64,000 nt of DNA from Progne subis subis (taxonomy: Eukaryota > Chordata > Aves > Passeriformes > Hirundinidae), in NCBI GenBank assembly GCA_022316685.1, contig JAKJHU010000034.1, positions 868,001 through 932,000 of the forward strand, in the 5' to 3' direction. Positions 1-11,487 of this stretch are shown here, in pieces (the stretch's first letter is position 1; every line of letters starts with the position of its first letter). Position numbers and translations under genes: made by a program. A model generated the notes under the pieces. It was not told the origin of the DNA, did no database searches, and was given only the letters and a program-made list of their open reading frames with translations.

Positions 1-776
1 TCTTGCAAGGGGAGCCTCATTATCTCTCTCCAGTGTTGGTAAGGACAGAGTTAGAGAGGGGGAAAGAATGCAAATGAGAGATTTCCAGTGTGCCCCTATG
101 TTTAGCAACATCAGAAGAAAAAAAAAAAAAAAGCGCGCTTCTTATCATGAGTCTTCAAGCACCCAACTTCAAATTAAAATAAAGCAACAGCTCCTGAGCA
201 ACAGCATTCATTTCTGAGAAATTAACAAGTACATGAACTAGAATAGGACAAGGCAAAAAATCTATACTGTGATAACCTGTCTCATTCTCCTCCTCCCCCA
301 AGGCAAGAGTAGCAGCTATTTGCTTACTGATCACTACCTTCAATTACATGAAAATCTCGAAGCCAAAAGGCCTATCAAGACTAAGCCTGGCAACAGGAGT
401 CACAGGACTTCCTACAGAATAAAGGAAGTCTAACCAGCTCTTCCAGATGTAGTCACCTTGTCAGTGTTCAATACACAATTTTACTGCACACCCAACATCT
501 CTTCTGTTTCAATGGCTTTTTAGCACCTTTCCACTTCTCTGCAAACATCAAGTCATCCAGAAACTGCTACAGGACCAGAAGTGCTGTCAGTTTCCCTGAC
601 TGCCATCACTGCTCAAGATACTGGAATGCTATCCCTGGCACTTGCATTAGTTTCTGTGAGAAGTGCTAAGTGTCCAGCCAAGAAACAGAATCTTCTTGTG
701 ATGCTGCCTGCATTCAAGGAACTCAGTAACTGGGGAGTTTGGGGTGAAGGATTAGATGGGGAGACAACACACTTAC
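1..776 (-). other. PPM1H: PPM1H intron 4, 5' part only
   Basis: This is intronic DNA just downstream (in gene direction) of exon 4. The donor site reads AG|GTAAGT across 777/776 on the minus strand. I looked for the next PPM1H coding exon, which should continue after NAGDS with Arg and the following PP2C strand, and did not find it here. The stretch holds a short A tract near 120-132 and otherwise nothing I can name. Confidence 0.85.
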
Positions 777-889
777 CTGCTATCACCAGCGTTTGCCACA
801 TAAAGCTTCCCCAATAAATACACCACAACTAGGGCTGTGCAGCCACCAGAAATGTTATACACAGTCCTCTCTCGCTCTATTTGCAAATC
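777..889 (-). CDS. PPM1H: PPM1H internal coding exon (exon 4)
   Basis: Internal exon of the PP2C-family phosphatase PPM1H, 113 bp: 37 codons plus two bases of a split Arg codon. It translates as DLQIERER, then YNISGGCTALVV, then LLGKLYVANAGDS. The ISGGCTA and YVANAGDSR signatures are the conserved core beta-strands of PP2C phosphatases; the Asp of GDSR sits near the metal centre. The acceptor on the minus strand is TTTTCCCACAG|GATTTG and the donor is AG|GTAAGT, both near consensus. It follows exon 3 in phase 0 with no residue lost: the ESAFKEM end of exon 3 runs straight into DLQIERER, the order I recall for vertebrate PPM1H. The exon must be completed by a downstream exon outside the window. 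The paralogues PPM1J and PPM1M share this architecture, but the local sequence fits PPM1H best. Confidence 0.95.
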
Positions 890-1541
890 CTGTGGGAAAA
901 GAGAGTAAGATTTATAAAGATAGCATTGCAATTAATACTTGAGAAAATGAAGTCTCCCCTAAAAACCAAAAATACAAGAGAGTCTTTATTAAACTCTATG
1001 TCCCACTGCCTGTCTTTTCTTGCAGCTGTGCTAACATGCTGGAGCTGGAGAAGAATAGAAAGTTGAGGAAATACCTATTACTTATACAAAGCTGGAAAAA
1101 ATCAGGTCAGGAGACTGTAAAATATCAGGTACTAAGGAATAAATAGCAACTCTCAGGGATGCAAGAGAATTTGCTATGGCAAAAGCACAATGAAGGCAAA
1201 GATAAATGAAGCTTAACAACAGGTACCTGGTGGTATAATTGGAGAGTGCTTTACACAGACAGCAGATAATTAATGAGACCCAGCTACAACATGAATAACT
1301 ACCTACTTCCCTAGAGGAATGTTAGGATTGTGGGGTATACACCTTAAGAACAATAGCAAGATGCACTTGTGCCACAAGGCTACCTTTCAGAAACACAGGG
1401 AATGAGTGGATGTTAAACTGACTCTGAGTGGAAGAATTATTACACATTAAAAAAAGTTCTTCTGCTTAACAGACGTGGAGAACACAAATTATACTTATCA
1501 CCAACAGTCAACAGAGTCCTGGAAAGAAAAAAAAAATATAA

Positions 1542-1577
1542 ATACACGCACACATTATATATATACACACACACATA
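1542..1577. repeat. CA/TA compound microsatellite
   Basis: Short alternating purine-pyrimidine run mixing ACAC and TATA units in intron 3. It has the usual properties of a simple repeat and no other feature. Confidence 0.7.
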
Positions 1578-3354
1578 CAATGCCCCAAGAAAGCTTTCTG
1601 AACATGGAGCAAGTAAGTAAAATAGCTACTTTCATCCATACATTTTAAACAAACACTGAAGTGTACACCAACGAATTAATTCTGCTGTCTGTAGTTTAGC
1701 TTCAGGTAATAATATGCTACAAATTACTCTTCTCTCCTGTGTCCAGAACCAAATCCCATTTCAAACTGATCTGTCCTTATAATATTGGATGCAAACAGGG
1801 AGTATCATTTAACATCACTATTGCAAGTACTGGCAGACCTTTTCCAGCTAAACCCTGCCTACTTTTATGTGGGTTTTATTATGAATGTATGTTTGCCTCT
1901 GTGTGTGCATACACACAGATCTATACTTCAGCCATTTTCATATCTGCACCAAGCAACAAACAGCTCAAATTGTTCATGCCTTGGGGTACGGAATTTGGAG
2001 CTTTATTTTAGAGCTAAATTTATCTGAAGAAAACACTAAAATAAATACAAACCATGACAGCTGCAAATTGATTGAAAATCTGCAGAGGTGGGAGGAGGTC
2101 CCTGTCCCATGTTTTATTTTCTACAAATTTCAGGGGAGGGAGGGGACACGGGGCAGCAGCAGGGATGCTCAGCAGCACAGGGGCAGTCCTGAGCCAATGG
2201 GCAGAGGTGTCTGTCACAAGAAACTCGCTGGCCAATGCACGTACATCCTATTGTGGCATGAACACAGTGCCGAGGTACTGTCCCAGCGGGCCATCCTCAG
2301 CTGTGTGTGCAAACTGCACGTGGCTGCCACAGGGACACTGATTCTACTGCACTTTGTTTTTCTTTGTGGGAGGGGGGGGTGTGGAGGGGTGAGGACCAGG
2401 AGGAAAACACCTCCAAGCTATAAATCATATCTTGCAGAACCTTTGGTCACAGACACACAGGCCTGTTATAAAAGCCTCTTTATCTAATCTTGCCATAGAG
2501 AAGCTGATTCTCCTCCCCATGGTTTCTATATATTTTTAAATAAAGCTGAAAAGAAGAGTTCAAAGGAAGCAGATATTTCTAACCATCAAAATAATTAAAA
2601 CTTATGAATACTACAGATTTTCCAAGCACTGCCAGGAATTTTAAGAAACCTTCATTTCCACAGTTCAGAATATCATCCAAGACCTTCAAACAATGTGCAA
2701 GTCCTCACCTGGTTTCAGCTCTGTCATACATATACTTTGCAAGTGTTGGAATGACTAAATTAAAATTTATTTCTTCCAATAAGCAGAATTCAGAAGCATC
2801 TATTATAGGAGAGAAGATGAATAATCCTTAGGGCCTCTTTTTCAGAATCTTCTTGTCTTAAACTACATCTGTGTACTGGGTTTTTTCAAATCATTGCTGT
2901 TGATGGGCTCTCCCATCTAGAACTTCAATTTACTACTATGATTTGTCAGAGTACATTGAGCGCCGTGTATGGCTCGATATTACATACTTTGCTTGACATT
3001 TTATTTTTCAGCAGCAAGGAAAGAGGGCAAGGCTTTCCAACAGCTCAACAAGATTTGAGGGGGAAAAATAAAGCAAAATAAAATTAAGTTCACCAATGCC
3101 ACCAACTCATTCTGATGTAGAGACATTAGCTTTTAATGAAATACTTTCCAACACTGGTGGTGGGAAAGCAGTACAAACGTGGGCAGAAGCCTCAGAATGC
3201 CTCTAAAACCTTTTTGAGTGTGAAGGGGATCATTCTGAACATCCTCATTTTCCATCCGGGGAATTATTCCAGAGCAAGTGGGTTTTTTCTTGTTGTTGGT
3301 AGTCGTCGTTTGGTTTTGTTTGTTTGTTTTGTTTTTCCGAAGAAGCAGTTAATT

Positions 3355-3682
3355 TAGTCGGAGCTGTGCCATCCGTGCCGGGACAGGCGCTGCAGCGGGG
3401 GGCAGGTGCTCCCAAGGGTTGCCCCAGGCCTGGTCCCCCTTCCATGGTGCGGGACGCGGGAGGGCGGAGCACAGCCTGCAGAGGACATCGCGACGAACCG
3501 AGCAGGCGAGGGCGAACAGGGCGGCTTTCCGCACCGAGCCCGGCAGCGGCGAGGCGCGGGGACAGGCGCGGGGACAGGCGCGGCCCGGGCCGGGCTCCCC
3601 ACAAGCAGTGACCGCCCCGCGGCGCCGCGGCGGGCCCGGCGCGGGCCGCTCCTGCCACCTGGCGGAGGCTGCGCGCAGCGGC
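3355..3682. promoter_or_regulatory. CpG-rich block inside intron 3; possible internal CpG island
   Basis: About 330 bp with many CpG dinucleotides and very high G+C, in sharp contrast to the A/T-rich intron around it. It contains 2.7 copies of a 12-bp unit, AGGCGCGGGGAC, at 3552-3584. On the minus strand a well-placed start context, CGCACCATGG, lies at 3443-3452 and opens a frame running left to about 3245, but it shows no resemblance to any protein I know. The block abuts the 3' end of an antisense CR1 element. It could be an alternative or lncRNA promoter CpG island, a GC-biased-conversion patch, or a transposed GC-rich fragment. Sequence alone does not decide. Confidence 0.45.
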
Positions 3683-4235
3683 CGCGGGCACCTCCGCGCA
3701 TCATCCACTCGAGCCCTCGCCAAGGCAGGGTCGCCAACGGGAACCAGGTGGGTTTGGAATGTCTGCGGAGAGGGAGACCCCATGACCTCCCTGGGCAGCC
3801 TGTTCCAGTGCTCTGCCACCCTCAGTGTGAAAGACGTCCTTCCTTAGGTTGAAGTGAGACTTACTGTGGTTTAGTTTATGGCCATTGGCCCTCATCCTCT
3901 TGCTGGGCAGCACTGAAAGGTCTGGCACTATCCTCTTGACACCTGCCTTTCAGATATTTGTGCACATTAATGAGATCCCTTCTCACTCTTCTCAAGACTA
4001 AACAGCCCGTCTGTCTCAATCTCTCCTCATAAGAGAGATGCCCCAGTCCCTCAATCACCTTTGTTACCCTGTGCTGGACCCTTCTCCAGCAGCTCCTTCT
4101 CTTTCCCAGAACTGGACGCAGCACTCCAGGTGTGGCCTCACCAGGGCTGAGTAGAGGGGGAGGAACACCTCCCTCAACTTGCTGGCCACACTTTCATCTA
4201 TATTTATCCTCAGAGCAATGGCCTTTCCTCCAGAT
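3683..4235 (-). mobile_element. CR1 LINE 3' fragment, antisense to the window
   Basis: Read on the minus strand this is the end of CR1 ORF2 plus the CR1 3' UTR. The diagnostic pieces are a segment resembling LRRVRRDLINVHKYLKG (about 3960-4010), then HFNLRKDVFHTEGGRA, then AEHWNRLPREVM (about 3790-3820). These are the conserved C-terminal landmarks of avian CR1 reverse-transcriptase proteins. The 3' UTR follows with degenerate forms of the usual ACCCTGC...AGGG and GGATGATG...GGAGGT motifs, ending near 3683. The frame is interrupted, so it encodes nothing. It is 5'-truncated at about 4235, as is normal for CR1. The 3' boundary against the CpG-rich block is approximate (about 10-20 bp). Confidence 0.9.
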
Positions 4236-7200
4236 TCTCACCCTTGCTATGACAGAAAGTAGATTAATACACACAGTATTAGGTATCCGGTTTTAAAAAA
4301 AGCTTCAGAAGGCATAAAGATAAAATTAACTACTTTGCATGCTTTACATCAAATGCCTGTAATTCTATTTAAACTCTCAGTTCTACTGGCTATATAATGA
4401 GGGGAAACTTTTAAAAAAGTAAACTGTACAACACATACCATTCTCTCAAGACGGTTCAGTTGATTAAAATGGCACCAATCTAGAAAAAACACCTGTCTAG
4501 ATTTCATCTAAGTAAAAAAAAAACTCATAAAGAAGAAAATTATGATACAATGAATGCAAATGTATACCTCCCAATAAATCATACAGACTAGTTCTGTGCC
4601 ATTTTTTCCCATCCAAAATTAAATGGGGTTCAGAATAGGATAGGTGCTCGCTTCCCTTAACCTTTCTTGCAAACACGTAGATCACATACATATACAAGGT
4701 TAAATACAAGGAAAGGACTGCAATTCGATGTTTCTGTCCAATATGGAACTGCATTTGGAAGCACTCCTCCTGGCTCCTTTGAACTGAATCTCTAAATGCA
4801 CATCTTAAAATTCAATAGATGAAAATTAGAGGATTTGATTTATGACACCTTCAGAACTTGAGCTTATTTATTTCCTTTTAACTGGAAGAATTGTGATACT
4901 GACATTTACTATTTTTCAGACAGGGCATTAAATTATCTGAAAACACAGCACAAACTTGCTAATCCCAGTTTCAACACAGAAAACATAATTTAGATGTACT
5001 TCAAAATGGGGACAATTTAATTGCTAAATGTCTAAGTTAGGCAATGATGATTTGTGTCAGATTTCCAGTGTTTTATTGCACATAGTTGTTAGACAAGAAC
5101 TGTCAAAAAAAACCCCCATATCAAATAAAGGAAAAACAATTTTAAAAAGCCTTTTGAAAACCATGAATTGCATTTTATTTGAGACTTGAGGCAAAAACAA
5201 GGAGACCTTAACTAGAATTCAAAACCAATTTGGGGAAAAAAAATAATGGTATACTAAATGTTCCCAGGAAAGAGGGACAAATCCATCATCAGATAAACCT
5301 GACAGGTTGGACTCTTGAAAAACAGTATTGTTATCTACTCATCATTTTCACTCAGTTCACAAGAATCCTTTGCAGCACTTGGTGTTTCAGGAAAAACCAA
5401 GAAATCTGCCAACATGACCAGGAAACTTGAGCTTTCACCAAGTGCCAGGTAAACTGATACGCTCTGCTGGCACAAGACCCTTGTACAGGCTGCACATCTT
5501 GACTGCGCTGACCTAACTCAATAGCATTCATGATGGTCCAGGACAAACCAGGGCTGTTAAACAATGCGCTGTGGAAGAGGCCCAAAGTCTTCATGCAAAG
5601 ACTGAAAGGAATATAAGCTAGCAGGAAGTTAAATAAAGGCAGGAGGAAGATCAAGCACTGCAAGAACAGATGAGACACAAATGTTGATTTTATGAATCAC
5701 TCCCTCACATAGAAAGAAAGAAAAGAAAACACTCTTTTGCATAAACCAAGTGTAAGTGCAATTCCCCTCAGAGCTTAAAGTAGATACAATTTATTTATCT
5801 ACTTCTTTCCTTAAGCTGACCATTTTTATAAGCTTTCTTGTAAAACTTAATGCTGAGTTTGCATTGTGGTAGTAATTTGTTTATCAAAGACAATGATGAA
5901 CTTCAGCCCTCTAATATAAAGCAAGTGGGAATTAAGATACTGGATCTGTAGCATATGAACAAAGATGCAGGGAAGATGTTCTGTTTAGTTCAGTTTAGAA
6001 TCAGAGAGAAACGATTAGTATGAGCTACACAAGGAATACCTGAACACCGTAATTGTGAGTTAGCCAGGGTTTTGGCATTTGTCATACTCTACCCCCAAAA
6101 GCCCTCACAACCAGATCTCTGAACATAAGCTGAGATGGTCTTCTGTGTGAACACCTACCAGAGGTGTGAAGTCAAAATAAAGCACTGCAATAACAGCCCT
6201 GTTCACTCATATACATTCAGGAAGGCAGTGATGGGTAATGCGCATGCTGGTCTCCTAAGAGAGGTAGAGTCCTTGAAACAGCCCTTCTATTCTCTGTTAC
6301 TTTCACTGCCCAGTCCCACAAAACTCCACTTCTCATCTCGCCTGCACTTGGAGACAGTTTTAGCCAGAGAAAATCATGTCCCACTCTCAGAGCCTGGCAC
6401 TCTTCTGGCCTCAGAATTACACCAACTGAAGCATGAAATTGGTGTTCCTCTTAAGCACGCTCTGAACCCACTAGGGAGAAGTGTATGGGCATGGTCATCC
6501 TCTCCCTCATTTCTCAACAAAGAAGGGAGCAATCTAGTCCTCCTTTTTTGAAAAGGTGTGCTAAACTGAGAGATTTTCATGCATACTCCTCTTTCTTTTC
6601 ATCTAGTAGAAACTGAGCCCAGCACCCACAGTGCATAAATCTGCCTGCACAAGCCTCACTGAAGTATGCCTAGGCCATGGCTATGAACGCTGCCCTTGCA
6701 CCTACCCACCTGAAAGTCCAAACCCAATTGGTGGGTCTGCTTGCCAGCACTTCCTTGGGAAGAAAGAACAATCCAGCAAAAGATAATTGTTATTCAGAAC
6801 TCAAAGGGAAGTACTACTTGTAACAACAATTGTAGTCTCTAATTAAATGCATGTACTGGACAAAATTTGCATACATCAGGAAAAACAATGATCAGATATT
6901 TCTTTTCAGATAACAAATAAAACCACTGGGAAACACTGAATAGTTCACAGTCCTTCTTTTCAAATCAAAGGCTTTCCTGAAAACTACAGCAACAAAATTT
7001 TAAAAAAAAAATAAATAAAAAATTAACAGCATCAGACCTCTCAAGACCTGATCCACATGTACTTGCTGGCAGGCTGGGACCTTTGCTCTGCCTGGCAAGA
7101 ATGACTTTCAGTAATGTGGAGAAGTGAAGGGGGAAGTTGTGGAGGAACTAGATCAACTACTGAAGAGAAAAAAAACAGCTTCCATAGGGCAATAGATGGA

Positions 7201-7779
7201 TATTCTGTTCCCATAGGGTCATGATTTCCTGATAGTTGTTCAGGCTGTACACAAGTCAAGTGGGTGGTAGGAATGAACTTCATGTCCCACTCACCCACAA
7301 AATCTGCCTCAGTGAAGAGCTACTCTACAGTCATTACTCCAACACCAGTGTGAAATATGGGTCATTGGACCAAGCAAATTTTGCTGCTATTTTGGTAGGG
7401 CAACAAGGCTTTATAAAGTGCATGCCCATACACTCAGCCTGATAACAACTGCCAGTGCTGAAATCTGCACTATAAGGCAATACTGATCTTTATCTTATAA
7501 AAGGAGGGGGAGAAGAAAATTAAAAAGGAGAGTATCACATTGAAAATTCAAGTAATTCATAACTATTGCCACAGTGCTACCTGGGAGTCAAGATGCAGCT
7601 CCTGCCTCACAGGGACCTATCTGGTAAATTGTTGAGGCTGTTAAACAGTTCTGTTCACACTCAGATGGTGTTAAAGCAATGAAAGGGAAAAAAACCCCAA
7701 AAAACTAAATCTTCATTGTCTCCAGGTCATGTGACTCAATGTAAACAACAAGGACTTCAGAGCCTTGAGACATACATAC

Positions 7780-8124
7780 CATTTCCTTGAATGCACTTTC
7801 TATGGCCCCAATAACCAGGCACTCATGCGGGATCTTCTTCTCAGTGAAGAAGCGTGTTGGAGGTGTGCTTGGCGAGCCTGGAGCTCCCACACCACCACGC
7901 AGGGAGGCTGCCCGTGTCAGTGTTCTGCTGTTGGTGGACGGGTTGTCAGGCTCCTCTCCCAGGCAGGTGGGTGGGAGGACGGCTGTGTTCCTCAGGATGT
8001 CCACGATCTCCTGCAGCTGCTCCAGGATATGGTGCTGCAGCAGTTTGGAAGCGACCACGGCTGCCCCTGACCCAGCATGTCCATCAAACAAGGACCAATA
8101 GTACAGGTTGATCCCATCCGTGTC
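7780..8124 (-). CDS. PPM1H: PPM1H internal coding exon (exon 3)
   Basis: 345-bp exon, exactly 115 codons, phase 0 at both ends. It encodes DTDGINL, then YWSLFDGHAGSGAAVVAS, then HHILEQLQEIVDILRN, LPPTCLGEE, RTLTRAASLRGGVGAPG, and finally FFTEKKIPHECLVIGAIE and SAFKEM. FDGHAG is the metal-binding motif of PP2C phosphatases, its Asp bridging the two Mn/Mg ions. The Ser/Thr-Pro-rich insert RTLTRAASLRGG...PSTPPTRFF is characteristic of PPM1H. The acceptor is a long pyrimidine tract ending CTCCAG|GACACG; the donor is ATG|GTATGT. PPM1H is known to dephosphorylate LRRK2-phosphorylated Rab GTPases (Rab8A, Rab10) at Golgi membranes and has also been linked to p27. The frame runs open past both splice sites for a few codons, but homology stops at the GT and AG. 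Aligned to human PPM1H as I remember it, the exon 2/3 junction is gap-free with conservative changes. Confidence 0.97.
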
Positions 8125-9484
8125 CTGGAGAAGCAAGAGGGTGAGAAAAGGAAGGAAAAGAGATGGTCACTGTTACACAGTTGCGAGCGAGGTGACTGGT
8201 GGCAGAGAGGCAGCCGGTGAAACACAGATAATTTTCCCAGAGGTAATATTCTTTCTGAAATGCAGAAATACCCACAGTGTCAGTACAACTCTGGTTGAAA
8301 GAAGAGATGCCTATTTTTACCACGCATTCTCACCATGTTTTATCTTAAAAAAGGCCAAGGAAAAAAAAGGAATAAGAAAGCTTGAACTTACAATCTTTTT
8401 TACCTTACAGCCATTATAGGTTGTAGAAGAATAGCATCTGAATATATGATAGGCCTACCACCATGAAAGCCCTAAATTCTACACAAGGCAGCACCTGACA
8501 GTGGAGACTTTCTTTTTTATCTAGGCATGAGACAAAGGACTTCAGTTTGACATCCAGCAACAAACATGAGGTCCACTTCCACAACTGGTAGATAAGGTCC
8601 ATCCATACATGCTGGCAGATGGGACAACTCAGGCGTTCCCTGCCTGTGCAAGCCCAGGGAACAGCACCAGCACAGAGGTCCTTGAGGATGACAGTTCAAA
8701 CTGGATCAGCTGCACTTCATCTGATCTAGCCTCTATGTTCACTGCCTGGTTCTTCACAGTCTCCTCAAAAGTTTCCTGTATAGTACTGGAAATGGCGGGG
8801 TACCCTATCACTTAGACAGGGCATTAACCCAGGGCTGGAGGCAGAGTAGCTCTGGGCATCACAAGCTCCAATATGCCTGTAAAATATCAAGGAGCCATAT
8901 TCTTGATAACCTCAACTTTATAGGGGGAGAGAAATTCACCTAGCAATCCTCAAGTAACCATTTAAGGCATGATGCCACCTTTCATGACAGCATATTTGGC
9001 AGCAGCATGGGGAAAGAGTCTTTCCCTTCCCCTCCATTTCTTCTGCACCTTCTCTCAGCTATGCAGAAACAGCCGTTAGTGGGGCTGTCTTGCAAGTCAG
9101 ATGTGGGTGGACTAATATATTTAGAAAGAAACTATTTTGTAAGGGGCAGCAATGAGGCTATACTGTTGTAAAATACTTCATAATAAGAAAGCATAACCTG
9201 GATTTCGTTGAAATCAAAGAACCTCAAAATTACATGTGCATGTTACACTGTGGTCTAATTTAGGAGGACAGATGTGATTTGTTTTGTTCACCCAAACACT
9301 GCTCCCTTACATTACATATCAGCATAAAGTCTAGGCACCACCTGCATCCCAGCACTTCATGTCAAAAGCACTGCCTATTTCAAATTTATAGACAGGGCTG
9401 TGAACTGCAGCTCCTTTTACTTTGAGCTGTTTCAGCTGCTCCACTAAGGTGCCATGATAATAAAAATCACATAAAATTCAAGGG

Positions 9485-9560
9485 TGGTTTTTTTGTTTTG
9501 TTGGTTTTTTGGTGTTTTGTTGTTGTTGTTGTTTTTTTTGTTTTTTTGGGTTTTTTTGCA
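9485..9560. repeat. T/G-rich low-complexity tract
   Basis: Runs of T broken by one to three G on the plus strand, including GTTGTTGTTGTTG. The PPM1H transcript would carry the A/C-rich complement. Similar tracts recur at 3280, 46621 and 60285, and in complement at 16805, 22498, 29196 and 39425. Confidence 0.7.
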
Positions 9561-11462
9561 TACAGCATTGCTGATGTGGTAAAGTTCACATATATTCTTA
9601 ACCACAGCATCAACAGCATGGTCATCTACACAGCAGAGAGCTCCTTCAAGAGGAATTCATCAGTCCCTCATGTACACTTCATCTCATTACTGAAATGCTG
9701 TGATAAGGGGGTACTGCACAAAAGTACTGTTTACTTACCGCAGTAAGGATCACAAAGGATACGTCCTAGAATAGTGGAAAAAACCAACATGTGGCCACAT
9801 TTCCAAACACTGTTCTTAGCCAGACACCTCCCCCTTCTCCTCCAGCATTTACCCAACCTGGTAAATTCATTAAAAAACCTGTTGTGAAACTTCCCACCTG
9901 AAGGCAGGACTGGCAGCTGTACTGCCTTGCTCTGGGCTCAGAATCCCTCCAAGTTGACACAACAGTTGGCTGTTAAATTCTGCATAAGTAATTAAGTAAT
10001 TTTTAACTACTAACAGGATTAGCAATTTAAAAACTTGCTTGTAAAACTAGATTGCTATTAATGTAAAATGTAAAGTATTTTGCCAACAGAAACAAGTTTT
10101 CCAAAGTGAAAGTATTTCAGCTGAAAACTGAAACTGTTTATTCAAAATTACATTGTGCCTCCAGGGATTTGTATATCCAACCACTACTGCTCCCATCCCT
10201 CTCTTAAGAGTTTGTCTCCCTGGCCAAAATCCATGTTATGATGCACCATGGATAATGCTTCCATAGTTTTTGTCCTCATGTCCTTTCAAGGTGCTACTCC
10301 TTTGGAAATGTGCTCTCTTTGGGGGGAAAAACACACAAAACATTTCAACTCTGATTGAGATTGAAATATTTTACCTTGTACCAAAGGAAGAAGATATTTT
10401 GTCATTGCTCCCCCCTGCCTCCAAACTAGAACAGAAACCTAGAATTAAGAACAAGTGTGATCCGCACTCCACTTTCATGAGTTCTCCAAAGCAAACCCCC
10501 CAGCAAAGTCTGTGTTACAGCTTTTCAGAAGATAAAGGAGAACAGTTATTAACACAATTTAGTCTCATTATTGTGAATCTCAACTCTGGATATGTCCTAC
10601 ACTGATCAAGCCTTATGTGAGTTTGGGAGTTAAATAAAGATGAGACTGGGATGCTTTAAAACAGATTAAAATAGCCCCTGACAAAAAGGGAAATTAAAAT
10701 GTTACCACTTATTTCCTCTAAGCCAATGGGCAGCACATATTTGGACAGAGAAGTTCACATGGACCTGAGCTGTATTGTCAGACTCTCATTGACACATGTC
10801 ACTGTGGCATGGCCACAGCAACTACTGTGATCCACTGATCTTGTCCTTTTTGGAGTAGTTCTTGAACAAAGAGGATGTTGCTACCAGTTCAGCTAAGCTC
10901 AGACATCTACACTGCATACCTCCAAGACAGTTCTCTAAATTGCTCTTATGGTGGGCAGACAGAAAGACCCCTGCATTTTCAGACTATGCTCATTCATTCC
11001 AAAGTAGATTTATTTCTCCCTAGCAACAGCAGAAACACCCTAGATAACTGTAAAGTCTGTATTCTAAGCACTCAGGGGAGATGACTACCATAATGCTGCT
11101 CTCATACAGATATTCTGTGTGAAATGCTCTAGGACCTTAACTTCAGCTGGGATCTGCAGGCATTACTGTAACCTAAATATTAGTCTTGAAAAACTTCTGT
11201 GTATTCCTACAAAGCTTCATTTACTTTTAACGTAGCAAAGAGGAAAACCACAAATAACCTATTAGCTGTCTAAAAAAGGAAGAAAAAACAAACTCTTTTT
11301 CCACACCCTGAGAATAAAAACAGATCCTCTATTTGAAAGAAATTAATTCCCCAAAAACACACCTATTCAAAGGGAATTAAAAATATGATGTAATTTAAGC
11401 AGCGACTCAGTGAACAAACAAGAGCTAGCAGTCAGGGCATGCAGATGAGGCAAAATGCACAG

Positions 11463-11487
11463 AAAGGTCCTTGCTTTTCCTTGCACA
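11463..11487. repeat. 25-bp direct repeat, copy A
   Basis: A 25-bp non-simple sequence (starts AAAGGTCCTTGC, ends CCTTGCACA) that recurs exactly at 12633-12657, 1.17 kb away. The flanks differ. Origin unknown; both copies lie just left of the LTR-like element at 12839. Confidence 0.75.

Larger units (their letters stand above)
890..7779 (-). other. PPM1H: PPM1H intron 3
   Basis: Complete 6.9-kb intron with a GTATGT donor at 7779 and a CCCACAG acceptor ending at 890. Inside it are a CA/TA microsatellite at about 1542-1577, a moderately GC-richer but unrecognised stretch at about 2090-2350, a T/G-rich run at about 3280-3345, a CpG-rich block at about 3355-3682 and an antisense CR1 tail at about 3683-4235. 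From 4240 to 7779 I see no coding exon, RNA gene or recognisable mobile element. The small open frames there have no family resemblance and no splice context. Confidence 0.85.

Noticed and set aside
581..817. Plus-strand open frame overlapping PPM1H exon 4
   Set aside because: It is the antisense shadow of the exon and its flank; only the minus-strand reading has PP2C homology and splice sites.
1885..2487. 200-codon plus-strand open frame
   Set aside because: Composition is intron-like, and there is no splice context, no domain and no recognisable homology. It lies in intron 3 on the strand opposite the gene.
3650..3672. CTCF-like sequence TGCCACCTGGCGG in the CpG block
   Set aside because: By eye it differs from the core motif at about three positions; not strong enough to list without matrix scoring.
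3245..3852. Several overlapping open frames of 95-156 codons on both strands in the CpG-rich/CR1 region
   Set aside because: Open frames on both strands are expected where stop codons are rare in GC-rich DNA. The minus-strand frame at 3349-3819 is partly CR1 ORF2 remnant; the rest has no protein resemblance.
4645..4660. GTGCTCGCTTC, the first bases of U6 snRNA
   Set aside because: The match ends after 11 bases and the rest of U6 is absent.
7765..8111. Plus-strand open frames of 85-104 codons across PPM1H exon 3
   Set aside because: These are antisense shadows of a 345-bp coding exon.
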